The position numbers were made by a program, and so were the translations under genes. Shown here in pieces: positions 15,595 to 24,139 of a DNA stretch of 64,000 bases; within the stretch, counting starts at the first letter, position 1; each line of letters begins with the position of its first letter. This DNA is from a virus: positions 1-64,000 of the IMG/VR virus record IMGVR_UViG_3300010354_020206, one strand, 5' to 3'. A model generated the notes under the pieces. The model was not told the origin of the DNA. It worked only from the letters and a program-made list of their open reading frames with translations, and did no database searches.

Positions 15595-16712
15595 GCTTCG
15601 CACCAATTGCCTTTCGCTTTGAGTTCTTCAATTAATCTTTTCAATTCTTTTTTATTATTGACAATTTTCTTTTTTTCAGTTTCAATTAAAACATTTAAAG
15701 AATTCTGCTCTTCTTCTATTTTGCTCAAATTATTAATAAAATTCGATGCTTTGTTGTTGCTTTTATTAATTTCGTTTATTGTTTCTATTTTATCTAAATT
15801 ACTTTGAGATCTAAAAGTTTTCAATTTAGAAATTTCAACTTTAGTTTTGTTAAATTCGTCCGCATAGGATTTATAAGATTTAATAATTCTTTTCGCTGAT
15901 GCTACATTTGAATAAATTTGTTCTAAATTTTTGAATTTAACATTTAAATTTGATAACTTTGAATTCAAATCAATTTTCTTTTTCAAACTTTTTGCTTCTT
16001 GAACAATTTTATTGTTATCAATGATAAATTGTCTTGCTTTGTTAGTTTTTTTGATTTCATTATTGATACTATCTAGCTTTTGCTCAATACTTTCAATTGA
16101 TTCATAGTCTTTATCAACATAAGAATATTTTTCAAGCTCAACATTTAGCTTTTCTATCTTATCATTTTTATCTTTAATAACTCGATCAAAAGACCGGGCG
16201 TTTTTTGATAAAGTTTCAGCAGCGCTTTGAAGATTTTGAATTCCTGTTAACTCCGAAAGAGTTCTAGGCAAATCAGCGGGTGACAAATCTACTAGAAAAA
16301 GGTTAGCCATTTGATCAGCATAAGCTATTGGACGCTTCTTATCATCTAAAGGGGGCTCTCCTAATTGTTTTTTAATTTCTTCTGGAACAGAAGTACCAAC
16401 TTTTGGGAACGAATGATTATTGCCTTCTGAATCTTTGAGATTATAAGAATTAACATCATTGCCTTTTATTCTAGTTACTTCAACACCATCAGAAAATTTT
16501 AAAGTCACTCTACATTCTGTAGTACCATGCCTGATAAAACTGTCGCCTTTTAAATTATTATGAAATACAAAATTAACAGCCCTCAAAATTGCAGACTTAC
16601 CAGCATCGGATGACCCCACTATGAGATTTATCCCATTGGTTAAAGAAACAACAGAATCCTTATGATCCTGAAAATTTTCAAGTCTGATTTCGGTAAGGTA
16701 TCTAGTAGACAT
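15573..16712 (-). CDS. Rad50/SbcC-type ATPase, N-terminal half ending in a zinc-hook motif
   Basis: A 379-residue protein equal to the front half of SbcC/Rad50. It opens with IRLENFQDHKDSVVSL and Walker A GSSDAGKSAILRAVNF, followed by a beta-rich lobe and a Q-loop region (YADQMANLFLV). About 200 residues of coiled coil come next (SIEQKLDSINNEIKKTNKARQ). The protein stops five residues after WCEACSRPLI, a CxxC that fits the Rad50 zinc hook, which normally lies mid-protein at the arm tip. Signature, Walker B and H-loop are absent here and are found in the separate 13663-14367 gene. The start overlaps the upstream stop as TAATG. Confidence 0.88.
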   Translation of the reverse strand: MSTRYLTEIRLENFQDHKDSVVSLTNGINLIVGSSDAGKSAILRAVNFVFHNNLKGDSFIRHGTTECRVTLKFSDGVEVTRIKGNDVNSYNLKDSEGNNHSFPKVGTSVPEEIKKQLGEPPLDDKKRPIAYADQMANLFLVDLSPADLPRTLSELTGIQNLQSAAETLSKNARSFDRVIKDKNDKIEKLNVELEKYSYVDKDYESIESIEQKLDSINNEIKKTNKARQFIIDNNKIVQEAKSLKKKIDLNSKLSNLNVKFKNLEQIYSNVASAKRIIKSYKSYADEFNKTKVEISKLKTFRSQSNLDKIETINEINKSNNKASNFINNLSKIEEEQNSLNVLIETEKKKIVNNKKELKRLIEELKAKGNWCEACSRPLI

Positions 16713-17221
16713 TAAATCGGCTCCAAAAATGTTAAATTGTGCAATGATCTATTAAAGAACTTTGAGTATAAATCATTTCTACAATCATAGCTATCTTCAT
16801 TATCTGTTTTGTTGCTGAACAAATGTACTCCCTCAAGCGTTGCATCCTCTAAAATGTAAAATGGCGCCCCCTTTATACATAGACAAGGTGAATCATTCTT
16901 ATTAAAAAATGATTTGCAAACAGGACACTGAATAACTTTTGGTTCCATGTTCATACAAGCCCAAAAGTCGTTCAAATTCAAAAAGGGCGCAGTGTTTTCA
17001 AAATATAAAAAAATCGAATTTTGATCCTTGTGATGTATAGCGGTTTGAAATCTTCCTACTGTCAGATGGTTATGTTTTAATGCCAAATGATTTTTGTAAT
17101 CAATTCTAGACAAATCATTCGGCATGAATTTACCTGGGTGTACATGGTTGACAGTGAATGCATGAATAACTATCTGTCTTTTGGTATAAATAAGATTAGA
17201 TAAAAGAGGGCGTTTAAACAT
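16712..17221 (-). CDS. Hypothetical zinc-finger protein heading the replication operon
   Basis: A 169-residue protein with VIQCPVCKSFF and a nearby CLC, a likely four-cysteine zinc site near residues 98-115. It is also rich in histidine (HAFTVNHVHPGKF, LALKHNHLTVGRF). No known nuclease motif such as HNH was convincingly seen, although the many His and Cys would suit a small metal-dependent nuclease or DNA-binding protein. It is the first gene of the - strand operon and its stop overlaps the start of the SbcC N-terminal half (TAATG). The function is unknown. A link to end processing is suggested by the coupling. Confidence 0.7.
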   Translation of the reverse strand: MFKRPLLSNLIYTKRQIVIHAFTVNHVHPGKFMPNDLSRIDYKNHLALKHNHLTVGRFQTAIHHKDQNSIFLYFENTAPFLNLNDFWACMNMEPKVIQCPVCKSFFNKNDSPCLCIKGAPFYILEDATLEGVHLFSNKTDNEDSYDCRNDLYSKFFNRSLHNLTFLEPI

Positions 17222-17242
17222 ATTAACATTATAGGTATTTTT

Positions 17243-17425
17243 ATGAACATGATTAGAATTGACAGGGATATGTTAATAGAAGATATTTTAGCTATTCGAG
17301 CCACAGTTGCGTTCGATAACTTAGAGGCAAAAGACAGGATTGATAAATTGATTTCATTAATTAGTAATTTACCAATAGATGAAAAAAAATCTCAATTCCC
17401 AAGAACAAACATTAGAAGATTATGA
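17243..17425 (+). CDS. Small hypothetical protein, first of a three-gene + strand run
   Basis: A 60-residue charged protein, helical by eye (MLIEDILAIRATVAFDNLE, RIDKLISLISNL). No domain is recognised. It begins 21 bases from the divergent zinc-finger gene and ends by overlapping the next gene (ATGA), so it belongs to a small operon of three genes that ends at the 18095-18120 terminator. An upstream segment, TATAAATAAGATTAG (17185-17199), lying inside the opposite-strand gene, may be its promoter. Confidence 0.6.
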   Translation: MNMIRIDRDMLIEDILAIRATVAFDNLEAKDRIDKLISLISNLPIDEKKSQFPRTNIRRL

Positions 17426-17829
17426 ACATTTACAGAAAACTTAGCACATTATTGAAAGATGCATCTACCCTTGAGTTTGAAGACAAGGTTGTCCAAACTG
17501 TCAATAGAATTGCTCAAAATCAAGATGATGTAAGAGTAAATTCAGAAATTATGGGAATGATTTCAGCATTGCAGCAAGAAAACACATTATTGAAGCAACA
17601 ATATACTAAGTTGTTTTTAGAAAATCAACAATTAAAGGGAACAATGCTTGATACTGCATCTGTTCCTAGTGGCGTACAAGTAAGCGAAAGTCCGAACATG
17701 GCTGGAGGCTTAAATGTACAAGTCGATAGTACTAGCCAGCCAGTTTTGGTCAAGAATTTAAATAATCAAGAATCTGGCAAGGCTACCTTGAACGAATTCG
17801 GCTATACTCAAAACTCTAATACAAATTAA
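17422..17829 (+). CDS. Hypothetical protein with central coiled coil
   Basis: A 135-residue protein. Residues 1-45 are helical and charged. Residues 45-75 form a clear leucine-zipper-like coiled coil (LQQENTLLKQQYTKLFLENQQL). The last 60 residues are polar, Gly/Ser/Asn-rich and probably disordered. No catalytic motif is present. The start overlaps the stop of the 60-residue gene, and the next gene follows after two bases. It may be a scaffold, an oligomerising regulator or a minor structural part; nothing in the sequence decides between these. Confidence 0.65.
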   Translation: MNIYRKLSTLLKDASTLEFEDKVVQTVNRIAQNQDDVRVNSEIMGMISALQQENTLLKQQYTKLFLENQQLKGTMLDTASVPSGVQVSESPNMAGGLNVQVDSTSQPVLVKNLNNQESGKATLNEFGYTQNSNTN

Positions 17830-17831
17830 AA

Positions 17832-18095
17832 ATGAAGAAACAAAGATTATTGGAAATTCAAAATAAAGCCAGCTCTGGCAACGCAGAATTGGCTGACTGT
17901 GTTGAAATTTTAAGTGAATTTTTTATTTCACAAAGTCAAAACAATAAAGACATAAAAAATGAATTAATTAGTTTGAACAACAAACTTGATTCTTTGAATA
18001 GAAAATTAGATCATTTAATTAAATTTACTTCAACAGATCCCATTGCTCAAATTCTGATTGAAAACATGGAAGAAGCTGAAGAAGACGAAGAATAA
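17832..18095 (+). CDS. Small coiled-coil protein with acidic tail
   Basis: An 87-residue protein with a heptad-patterned middle (KDIKNELISLNNKLDSLNRKL) and a strongly acidic C-terminus ending in EEAEEDEE. No family is recognised. It is the last gene of the three-gene + strand run and sits right before the bidirectional terminator. Like its neighbours it looks like an oligomeric accessory protein. The acidic tail could mimic DNA or bind a basic partner, but that is speculation. Confidence 0.65.
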   Translation: MKKQRLLEIQNKASSGNAELADCVEILSEFFISQSQNNKDIKNELISLNNKLDSLNRKLDHLIKFTSTDPIAQILIENMEEAEEDEE

Positions 18096-18120
18096 AAAAC
18101 TCCCCTTTCGGGGAGTTTTT
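18095..18120 (+). terminator. Bidirectional intrinsic terminator between convergent genes
   Basis: AAAAACTCCCC (18095-18105) pairs with GGGGAGTTTTT (18110-18120) over a 4-base TTTC loop. The symmetric A and T flanks let it stop transcription from both the + strand run and the - strand gene whose stop lies at 18120. Confidence 0.9.
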
Positions 18121-18803
18121 TATTTTAAGCTGTCTCCAATTTCCATTGGAACTTTAAACTCTTGTTCACATTTGAAACATCCAAATTTATCGTGCATGAT
18201 AAAATAAACATCGGATTCTGAACAATGTGGACATGAAATTTTTTCAATTTCGCCATTCACATTGAAAGTGATTGTTCCGAGTAAATTAGTATCTTCAATT
18301 TTAGGTAATTCCATTCCTTCGCTAAAATTTGAAGGAATAATCAATTTCTTTCTAAGACCCTCTACTGAAAGATCAGATGCATTTAAGTCTTCTAATAAAT
18401 CAATTTCTTCTTCAAAATTTGATCTCAGTTCAGATTCAAAATCATCCACTTTAGCTTGTTCAAGTTTGCCAAATTTTCCTGTAATGTTAGAATTTTCAGG
18501 AACAAAATGATTCTTATTTATGATAACATTTTGAACTTGTGAAAAATACTTCACTAATACATTCGTAGTGACTGTATCGATTGAGCCCTCTTTTTGTTCT
18601 GTTAAATCTGTGTTTAAGATAGCATTGGCTAATCTTCTTGCAGCATAAATGTTGTTATCTTCATCGGGCATGATGGCAACTGAATCTTCAAAGCTTTTTG
18701 CAATCTCTTTGATTCTATTTTGCTCATCCTCTTTAAAATTATCAAGTTCTTTATTGATAGTTTCCCAAAAGGAAATTTTACCTTTGCTAAAATTATAATC
18801 CAT
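18120..18803 (-). CDS. Hypothetical protein with C-terminal zinc ribbon
   Basis: A 227-residue acidic protein. The last 40 residues hold ISCPHCSESDVYFIMHDKF followed by CFKCEQEF, a clear two-knuckle zinc ribbon. The preceding 180 residues are helical and charged, with no recognised domain. The start ATG has a very strong AGAGGAGAA site, so the protein may be abundant. Zinc ribbons of this type often bind nucleic acid or transcription complexes, so a regulator is possible. It may share a transcript with the exported-protein gene upstream (18838-19674), 34 bases away. Confidence 0.7.
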   Translation of the reverse strand: MDYNFSKGKISFWETINKELDNFKEDEQNRIKEIAKSFEDSVAIMPDEDNNIYAARRLANAILNTDLTEQKEGSIDTVTTNVLVKYFSQVQNVIINKNHFVPENSNITGKFGKLEQAKVDDFESELRSNFEEEIDLLEDLNASDLSVEGLRKKLIIPSNFSEGMELPKIEDTNLLGTITFNVNGEIEKISCPHCSESDVYFIMHDKFGCFKCEQEFKVPMEIGDSLK

Positions 18804-18837
18804 AATTTTCTCCTCTATGAATTATACTTTGTTTTTG

Positions 18838-19674
18838 TCAAAAATCTATCAATTTGAATTTCAAATTTATAGGATAGCTGTATCCTCCAGTAGGTACATA
18901 TTGCAAATCAACAGTTTCATTTGCCTCAACTACTTTATGGTAAAACTTTGTAACTTCTCTAGGATTGATTTCGCCGGTAGTTATAATTTTATTATTAACA
19001 TTGAAGACACCAGTAATTTTGCCACCTCTTGGGTCTAGATAGCAAATCAAAACTTTTCTGGAATTTGTCTTATTCTTTATTTCAAAGTTATAATTGAAAC
19101 CATAGTCACCTGGAATTATATCGCTTCTATTATCACCAAGTCTATAATAGTAAGGCTTATAGTTAAGTAAATTAATTTTAAATGATTTATGAAAATTATC
19201 AGTGGTGACAATTTTTATTCCTTTGACAGCTTCGCCTGATCCCATTTCACAATGCCATTTATCTCCTTGTGAAAATGTAGCATCAACTATTCCTGAAACT
19301 GTTGTTTTATTTGGCAAAGTGATAGTTAGTTTAGGATTCTCAATCGGTTTTCTCTTAGCTTTAAAAAAAGTAGAGTTTGCTTTCGCTCCAGCAAATCCTG
19401 GCTCTTTATCAATAGCTATTCCTGATTTAAAATCGTTAAATTTTCCTTCGAACTTTAAATTAAAAACCTGTTCACGCCCCGTTGCATTTAGGTAATGGAA
19501 AAATATTCTTGTATTCGAAGCATTTTTTATTGTTTGTTTTCCTAATTCTCCAGATTGTGTAACTTTTTCTGGAAAGTTTAAAAACACAAGACGCTTAGCG
19601 GTGATATTATTTGCAGACAAACTAGACACAGCTAAGATTCCAAAAAGCAACAGAGCCATTAAGAAATTCTTCAT
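18838..19674 (-). CDS. Exported protein of unknown function
   Basis: A 278-residue protein with a textbook Sec signal peptide: KN, a hydrophobic core (FLMALLLFGILAVSSL), then a SLSA cleavage site before N22. The mature part is beta-rich, with repeated short strands and many K, N and Y (YLDPRGGKITGVFNV, DNRSDIIPGDYGFNY). It has one free cysteine in WHCEMG and one in LICYLD. No family is recognised. The ATG has an AAGGAG site. A phage gene for a periplasmic or secreted protein suggests superinfection exclusion, envelope modification or lysis control; none can be chosen from the sequence. A 14-base palindrome lies just upstream. Confidence 0.7.
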   Translation of the reverse strand: MKNFLMALLLFGILAVSSLSANNITAKRLVFLNFPEKVTQSGELGKQTIKNASNTRIFFHYLNATGREQVFNLKFEGKFNDFKSGIAIDKEPGFAGAKANSTFFKAKRKPIENPKLTITLPNKTTVSGIVDATFSQGDKWHCEMGSGEAVKGIKIVTTDNFHKSFKINLLNYKPYYYRLGDNRSDIIPGDYGFNYNFEIKNKTNSRKVLICYLDPRGGKITGVFNVNNKIITTGEINPREVTKFYHKVVEANETVDLQYVPTGGYSYPINLKFKLIDF

Positions 19675-19688
19675 GGTGCCGCTCCTTG

Positions 19689-19702
19689 TGCAATTAATTG
19701 CA
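19689..19702. promoter_or_regulatory. Perfect 14-base palindrome in a divergent intergenic region
   Basis: TGCAATTAATTGCA reads the same on both strands. It lies 15 bases upstream of the exported-protein gene (- strand) and about 70 bases upstream of the + strand gene at 19773. It could be the operator of a dimeric regulator, or chance in AT-rich DNA. Confidence 0.35.
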
Positions 19703-19772
19703 TTAATTAAAATATTATGGAAAAAACTAAATTTGCCTCTATAAAAGAGATAATGTAAAGAGGGAAATTAAA

Positions 19773-20315
19773 ATGTCAAGAAATGTTCGTTATGATGTTT
19801 ACATCAAGGTTTTAAAAGATTACTTTAGTTCAAATTCTTCATTGGAAGAATTTGGCATTATAGATTCAGAAGCATCATCGAAAGCTTTAAGCCTGCTTAA
19901 AAGCATGCATGATGTCTATGTTGCCAAGGATTCAGATTATTCAGAAAATGACTTGCCAATGGGAAATCTAAGGGAGTCAGCTGAACTTGGAATTAGTCCT
20001 TGGAAGGGTGTTCTTTTGAGAATCGGAGATAAAAAGCGTAGAATCGGTTCTTTTATTAATAAAGAAAGTTATCAAGTTAAAGATGAAGCTGTTGAAGATA
20101 CGTTAGTAGACATGGCAAACTATTCTTTATTGGGGGCAGCTTTATTTGATGAAATCTATCCTTCCTCTTTCAACGAAAGTACATGGATTGAAATGGCAAA
20201 ATTTTGTATTTTGATTAAGTTGTCCTATGAGCACGATAAAAAACTTTGGATTGAAACTTTGTGGCCAAATGTACTAGATAAATACAATCAATTAGCTCGC
20301 ATAGCATCAAGTTAA
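19773..20315 (+). CDS. DUF1599 (Nmad1)-like protein
   Basis: A 180-residue helical protein. The core KDSDYSENDLPMGNLRES, then LRIGDKKRRIGSF and EDTLVDMANYSLL, matches the layout of DUF1599, also called nucleotide modification associated domain 1. That family has been linked by context to modified bases or dNTP handling in phages and resembles MazG-like all-alpha folds. D and E residues in VEDTLVDMAN could bind a metal. It starts after GAGGG and is followed, after a gap, by the 959-residue gene. A role in the phage nucleotide pool is consistent with the RNR genes further along, but a base modification enzyme was not seen in this window. Confidence 0.6.
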   Translation: MSRNVRYDVYIKVLKDYFSSNSSLEEFGIIDSEASSKALSLLKSMHDVYVAKDSDYSENDLPMGNLRESAELGISPWKGVLLRIGDKKRRIGSFINKESYQVKDEAVEDTLVDMANYSLLGAALFDEIYPSSFNESTWIEMAKFCILIKLSYEHDKKLWIETLWPNVLDKYNQLARIASS

Positions 20316-20363
20316 TAGGAAAACACGGGGCAAAACTGTAAAACTGTTTTTAGGAGTTTTGTA

Positions 20364-23243
20364 ATGTCTCGTGTTTTCAATTTATCTAAATTCAATAATT
20401 TAAGAGAAGCAATTAACATAGAATATCCAAGGTCACCAAAAAGTCTTGAACAAATTGAAGACCTTGAGGAGAGACAAAGGCTGTCTCCTTTACCTGTTAT
20501 TCCTTTTCAAGAATTAGTAGAAACAACTTTAGGGAGAAAAGTTGAGCAAATTGATAGACAAACAATTGAAGAATTAAAAAATTATTATTTGTCTATTTTC
20601 AATACTCCCGAATCCATTGGTCCAGCTTTCGAATCTGTCAAGTCTTTATCTGTTGACATTGAGCCGACCAAAAAAATAGAGCAACTTAGAGCAGCTTTAA
20701 AAAATCTGATGAGCGATAAATCATCAGCAGATGTTATTCAAATGGTCAAAGACGCATTTGGTGACAAGCCTGCAGAATTACAAAAATTCAAAGAAGCTGT
20801 TTTTTCTAAGTTTAATTTACAGTATGATGAAAATCTTATAGCAATTTTCAAACAAAGAGTAAATGCCAATACAATACCTAACATAGCCGCTTTATTTAAA
20901 AGAAATTTAGAACAGCAAGAAGATAATACTGCTATCATACTTACAGCTTCTCAAGTCAAACAAGATTATGTTTTTGCTGCAGCTGACATGCTAGCTCCAT
21001 TTATAGATAAATGTAAATCTATTGGCTTAATTGAGGCTCAAATAAACTGGATTTTGTCTCATGGAAGAGATGCAGACATTTCAAAAATGCCTTTTGCAGA
21101 TGAAGAAAAAGTAGATTTTGGAACTATCAAAGAATTGATGTATGAATTTAATACTATCAATACAAGAATAGGTCAAATCTTAAGCGAAAATCCAACAGCT
21201 TTATTTTCAGAAAATGAAGCCAACATGAGAAAAGCTGGTCTATCTGACGAAGAAATTGAAATAATGAAACAAATAGCTTCACATCCAGATGTTGGAGGAG
21301 CTATCATTAGAGAAGATTACTTAGATAAATTAAATTTGAGTAAACTTGAAATACCAATTGACTCTAATGATTTATTTGATTCTCAATATGATCCAAAATT
21401 ACCAGCTTCTAGAGAAGAGCAAATTAGACTGAATCCAAATAACCTTAATCTAATAAAAGGATTGCTTGAAAAAGGCGGTTATGTTGTTGGTGGTAAAGCT
21501 GCAAAACGACTACCCAATTATCTTGCTAAAAGAAAAACAGATTATGATCTATCGCAAGAACAGTGGGAGCAAGTCCAAATGTTAATTGGACAAGGCAAAA
21601 GCTTGAATTTTGATACACAGGAATTTCCATCGGGCAGCTATGTAGATAGGGCATTGTGGTATGCTGCAAATAATCTTTGTGGTAATCAAGAAATTTTTCA
21701 AAGATTTATTGAATCATCGGGTGCTATTTTCGAGAATGATCAAGACGGACAAGAGTTAGTTGATGAAGATGGCGATGCTATCGAATTGACAGGCGATACT
21801 AAATCTCAAATGAAAATTTTGTTTGGAGATGCTCCGCTTACAGATGATAAATACGGAGATTTTAATTTAGAGCACGATTCCATAGATCAAAAACGCGCCA
21901 TTGATACTTTGAGAAATTCATTTGCTTTGGAGGCTGTTCCCTCTTCAATGGGGATACCTGCCTTGGACGATTGTAACATAAATGCAGAGGGTTTCCAAGT
22001 TGATTTTATTGTTATTTGCTCAGCTTTGCGAAATTGGATTGAAAACAATGGACAATTCCATCCACAAATTGATGAGCAAGTAAATTTTGTTGGCGAATAC
22101 TATGGTTTCAATTTTGATTTTAAGAAGTCATTGAAGCTTTTTGATGATGAAGGAAAAATTGCAGATGTGGTTATTGATACTACTACTGGCAAGCCTAAAA
22201 AAATTAAAAGAATTCAGTCAAGTGAAGGCTTGACAATGCCTGATGGTTCTTTGGCAAAAGTAAAACTAAGAAGAAATCCAGGTGATTCTAACAAAGACAA
22301 AATTGAAGTTGATGCTAATTTTGGAACCCCACTTGACGCTGGTAGTGAATATAAAATTCGTGAAGAATGGAAAAAAATGACAGAAGATTTCGCTGCAACT
22401 GTCTTGGGTAACGCTTCTATTCACATTCCACCTGATTTTAATGACACTGATGTTATTCAGGAATTAAACAGATGTAACATTATTTATAGATACAAGGGAA
22501 CAATAGTTGACAAATCGCCTTTTATGTTTATAAACAATCATGTATCTCAATGTCAAGATGAGAATTGTTCTAGTAAAAAAACTATGCCAACTGGCGATTT
22601 ACATTATTTTAGAAACTACAGCGCCAAAGAAGGCATAGTTCTAGCAAAAATAGTTGAATTTAAAATGACGCATGGACTAGTTCCCAAACTCAGAGAAGAA
22701 AAAAATAAAACTGCTCAAGCCAAAATGCAGTTCATGAGAAAAATAGCTGCTGAAGTTAATGCTCCTGTTGCGCAACTCTGGGCAACAATGCCTTATAAAG
22801 AATTTCTAGACAGATTTCATGCGGAACATGATTTATCTGTTAAGGGATTTGGAAGACATGAAATTTATCAATACTATTCAGAAAAAGTAGTTCTTGAAAA
22901 ACAATTAATAGATTTGATTAAATCTCCTCAACATGACTATAGAGCAGAAATAGAACTCAGAACACAAATTATTGAACTTAAAAATAAGCATTTAAAACAT
23001 TTTCAAGAAATGTATGACATGCAAACAAACATTGATGCATCGGAAAATTCCACATACACACAAACTTTACAAAAGTTAGAAGAAATAAGAGATTTGGTGT
23101 CAAGTGGGAAAGACAACATGACAAATCAACAATTGGAAGTATTGCTAGATTCTTTATTTGTATCTTATGTTCCACAAGTAGTTGCACAAAGAAGACAAGC
23201 CATCAATTTTAAAGAATTATTCAGAATAGCAATAAAATCTTGA
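20364..23243 (+). CDS. Large hypothetical protein, possible nuclease-like centre
   Basis: A 959-residue mainly helical protein of unknown function. The first 350 residues are charged helices. Residues 370-430 are basic (VVGGKAAKRLPNYLAKRKTDY). Around residue 545 a hydrophobic strand, GFQVDFIVIC, follows PALDDC and is trailed by FVGEYYG, which loosely recalls the D...E core of PD-(D/E)XK nucleases. A cysteine pair (CQDENC) lies near 735, and long coiled-coil-like helices end the protein. It has a TAGGAG start site and is followed after 10 bases by the next gene. It could be a virion-internal, packaging-related or DNA-processing protein. The nuclease suggestion is weak. Confidence 0.65.
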   Translation: MSRVFNLSKFNNLREAINIEYPRSPKSLEQIEDLEERQRLSPLPVIPFQELVETTLGRKVEQIDRQTIEELKNYYLSIFNTPESIGPAFESVKSLSVDIEPTKKIEQLRAALKNLMSDKSSADVIQMVKDAFGDKPAELQKFKEAVFSKFNLQYDENLIAIFKQRVNANTIPNIAALFKRNLEQQEDNTAIILTASQVKQDYVFAAADMLAPFIDKCKSIGLIEAQINWILSHGRDADISKMPFADEEKVDFGTIKELMYEFNTINTRIGQILSENPTALFSENEANMRKAGLSDEEIEIMKQIASHPDVGGAIIREDYLDKLNLSKLEIPIDSNDLFDSQYDPKLPASREEQIRLNPNNLNLIKGLLEKGGYVVGGKAAKRLPNYLAKRKTDYDLSQEQWEQVQMLIGQGKSLNFDTQEFPSGSYVDRALWYAANNLCGNQEIFQRFIESSGAIFENDQDGQELVDEDGDAIELTGDTKSQMKILFGDAPLTDDKYGDFNLEHDSIDQKRAIDTLRNSFALEAVPSSMGIPALDDCNINAEGFQVDFIVICSALRNWIENNGQFHPQIDEQVNFVGEYYGFNFDFKKSLKLFDDEGKIADVVIDTTTGKPKKIKRIQSSEGLTMPDGSLAKVKLRRNPGDSNKDKIEVDANFGTPLDAGSEYKIREEWKKMTEDFAATVLGNASIHIPPDFNDTDVIQELNRCNIIYRYKGTIVDKSPFMFINNHVSQCQDENCSSKKTMPTGDLHYFRNYSAKEGIVLAKIVEFKMTHGLVPKLREEKNKTAQAKMQFMRKIAAEVNAPVAQLWATMPYKEFLDRFHAEHDLSVKGFGRHEIYQYYSEKVVLEKQLIDLIKSPQHDYRAEIELRTQIIELKNKHLKHFQEMYDMQTNIDASENSTYTQTLQKLEEIRDLVSSGKDNMTNQQLEVLLDSLFVSYVPQVVAQRRQAINFKELFRIAIKS

Positions 23244-23253
23244 GGAAATAAAA

Positions 23254-24087
23254 ATGCCAGTTTTACCATCGATTTATTTGGGTAGTTTACAAAAAATTAT
23301 TTTTGACTCAAAATCTTACATTTTAGAAAAATTCAACCAGACACAAAGAAACTCATTATCAGACAAACAAATGATTCAAGGCTCTTTGGGCGTAAGGGTG
23401 ATGGATGTTGGCGAAATTTTTTGGACAACTCAAATAGATTCGACAGCATTAGTTTATGAAAATGGAGTTAACAATGATGTCTTTAGTCTAATTACATTAT
23501 TATGGGACAACATAAGAAGTGCTAACAATCCTTCAATAACTCCATACCAGCCTCTTTTAGAAAAAGCAACGATCAATATAAGTAAAGATGGGGTTAAATG
23601 TAGTGCCAATCTTAAAAGTGATGGGCCCAGTTATTTTTCAGTAATAACTGGGGGTGCTAATGAACCTATCGCAAGAACTGCCAAATGGTTTGATTGTTCT
23701 TTATTAATTACAAATGGGCCAGTTGGATTTGGCGGCATATCTGAAGTTGTCGCATTAGAAAGTGCTGAAATTGAACTTGAAGCTAAAATAAGCCAAAGAT
23801 ACTTTGTTGGACAAGGCCAAACCCCATTTTTTTCAATTGATTATTTTAAAGTTTCAGGCAAAATGACAGTAATTGCTTCGCCAGGCCAAATGTTCAATTT
23901 ATCTAACTACATCCCTTTTCAAAATAGAGGTTTTTTGGTGCCAACTGGACCAAGTAGTTTGACTTTATTTATTGGAACTGTACCACTTTATATTGGTCTG
24001 GCAGCTATGAAATCAGAATTTTCAAGATCAGTGACAGCTGGCGATGTAAATAAGATTAGTATTTCATTTACTTCATATACATCATAA
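23254..24087 (+). CDS. Hypothetical, possibly structural protein
   Basis: A 277-residue beta-rich protein. It has alternating strands and Gly/Ser turns (ITGGANEPIARTAKWFDCSLL, SLTLFIGTVPLYIGL) and a polar end (SVTAGDVNKISISFTSYTS). This composition is typical of phage tail or neck proteins, but no family was recognised. It follows the 959-residue gene after 10 bases with a TTGAGGAAA ribosome site, so the two are probably co-transcribed. A tail-tube or head-completion role is possible. Nothing specific supports either. Confidence 0.65.
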   Translation: MPVLPSIYLGSLQKIIFDSKSYILEKFNQTQRNSLSDKQMIQGSLGVRVMDVGEIFWTTQIDSTALVYENGVNNDVFSLITLLWDNIRSANNPSITPYQPLLEKATINISKDGVKCSANLKSDGPSYFSVITGGANEPIARTAKWFDCSLLITNGPVGFGGISEVVALESAEIELEAKISQRYFVGQGQTPFFSIDYFKVSGKMTVIASPGQMFNLSNYIPFQNRGFLVPTGPSSLTLFIGTVPLYIGLAAMKSEFSRSVTAGDVNKISISFTSYTS

Positions 24088-24139
24088 TTGTTTTATAATA
24101 ACAGTAAATACCTATTATTTTTGGTATGCATAAATAATT

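Noticed and set aside
13663-16712. A sequencing frameshift as the cause of the split SbcC.
   Set aside because: The halves are more than 1.2 kb apart with an intact nuclease gene and another gene between, all with overlapping starts and stops.
17185-17192. A T4-type late promoter (TATAAATA) upstream of 17243.
   Set aside because: It is the only clear exact match noticed near a gene start, it lies within an opposite-strand gene, and no similar sequence precedes the fibre or structural genes consistently.
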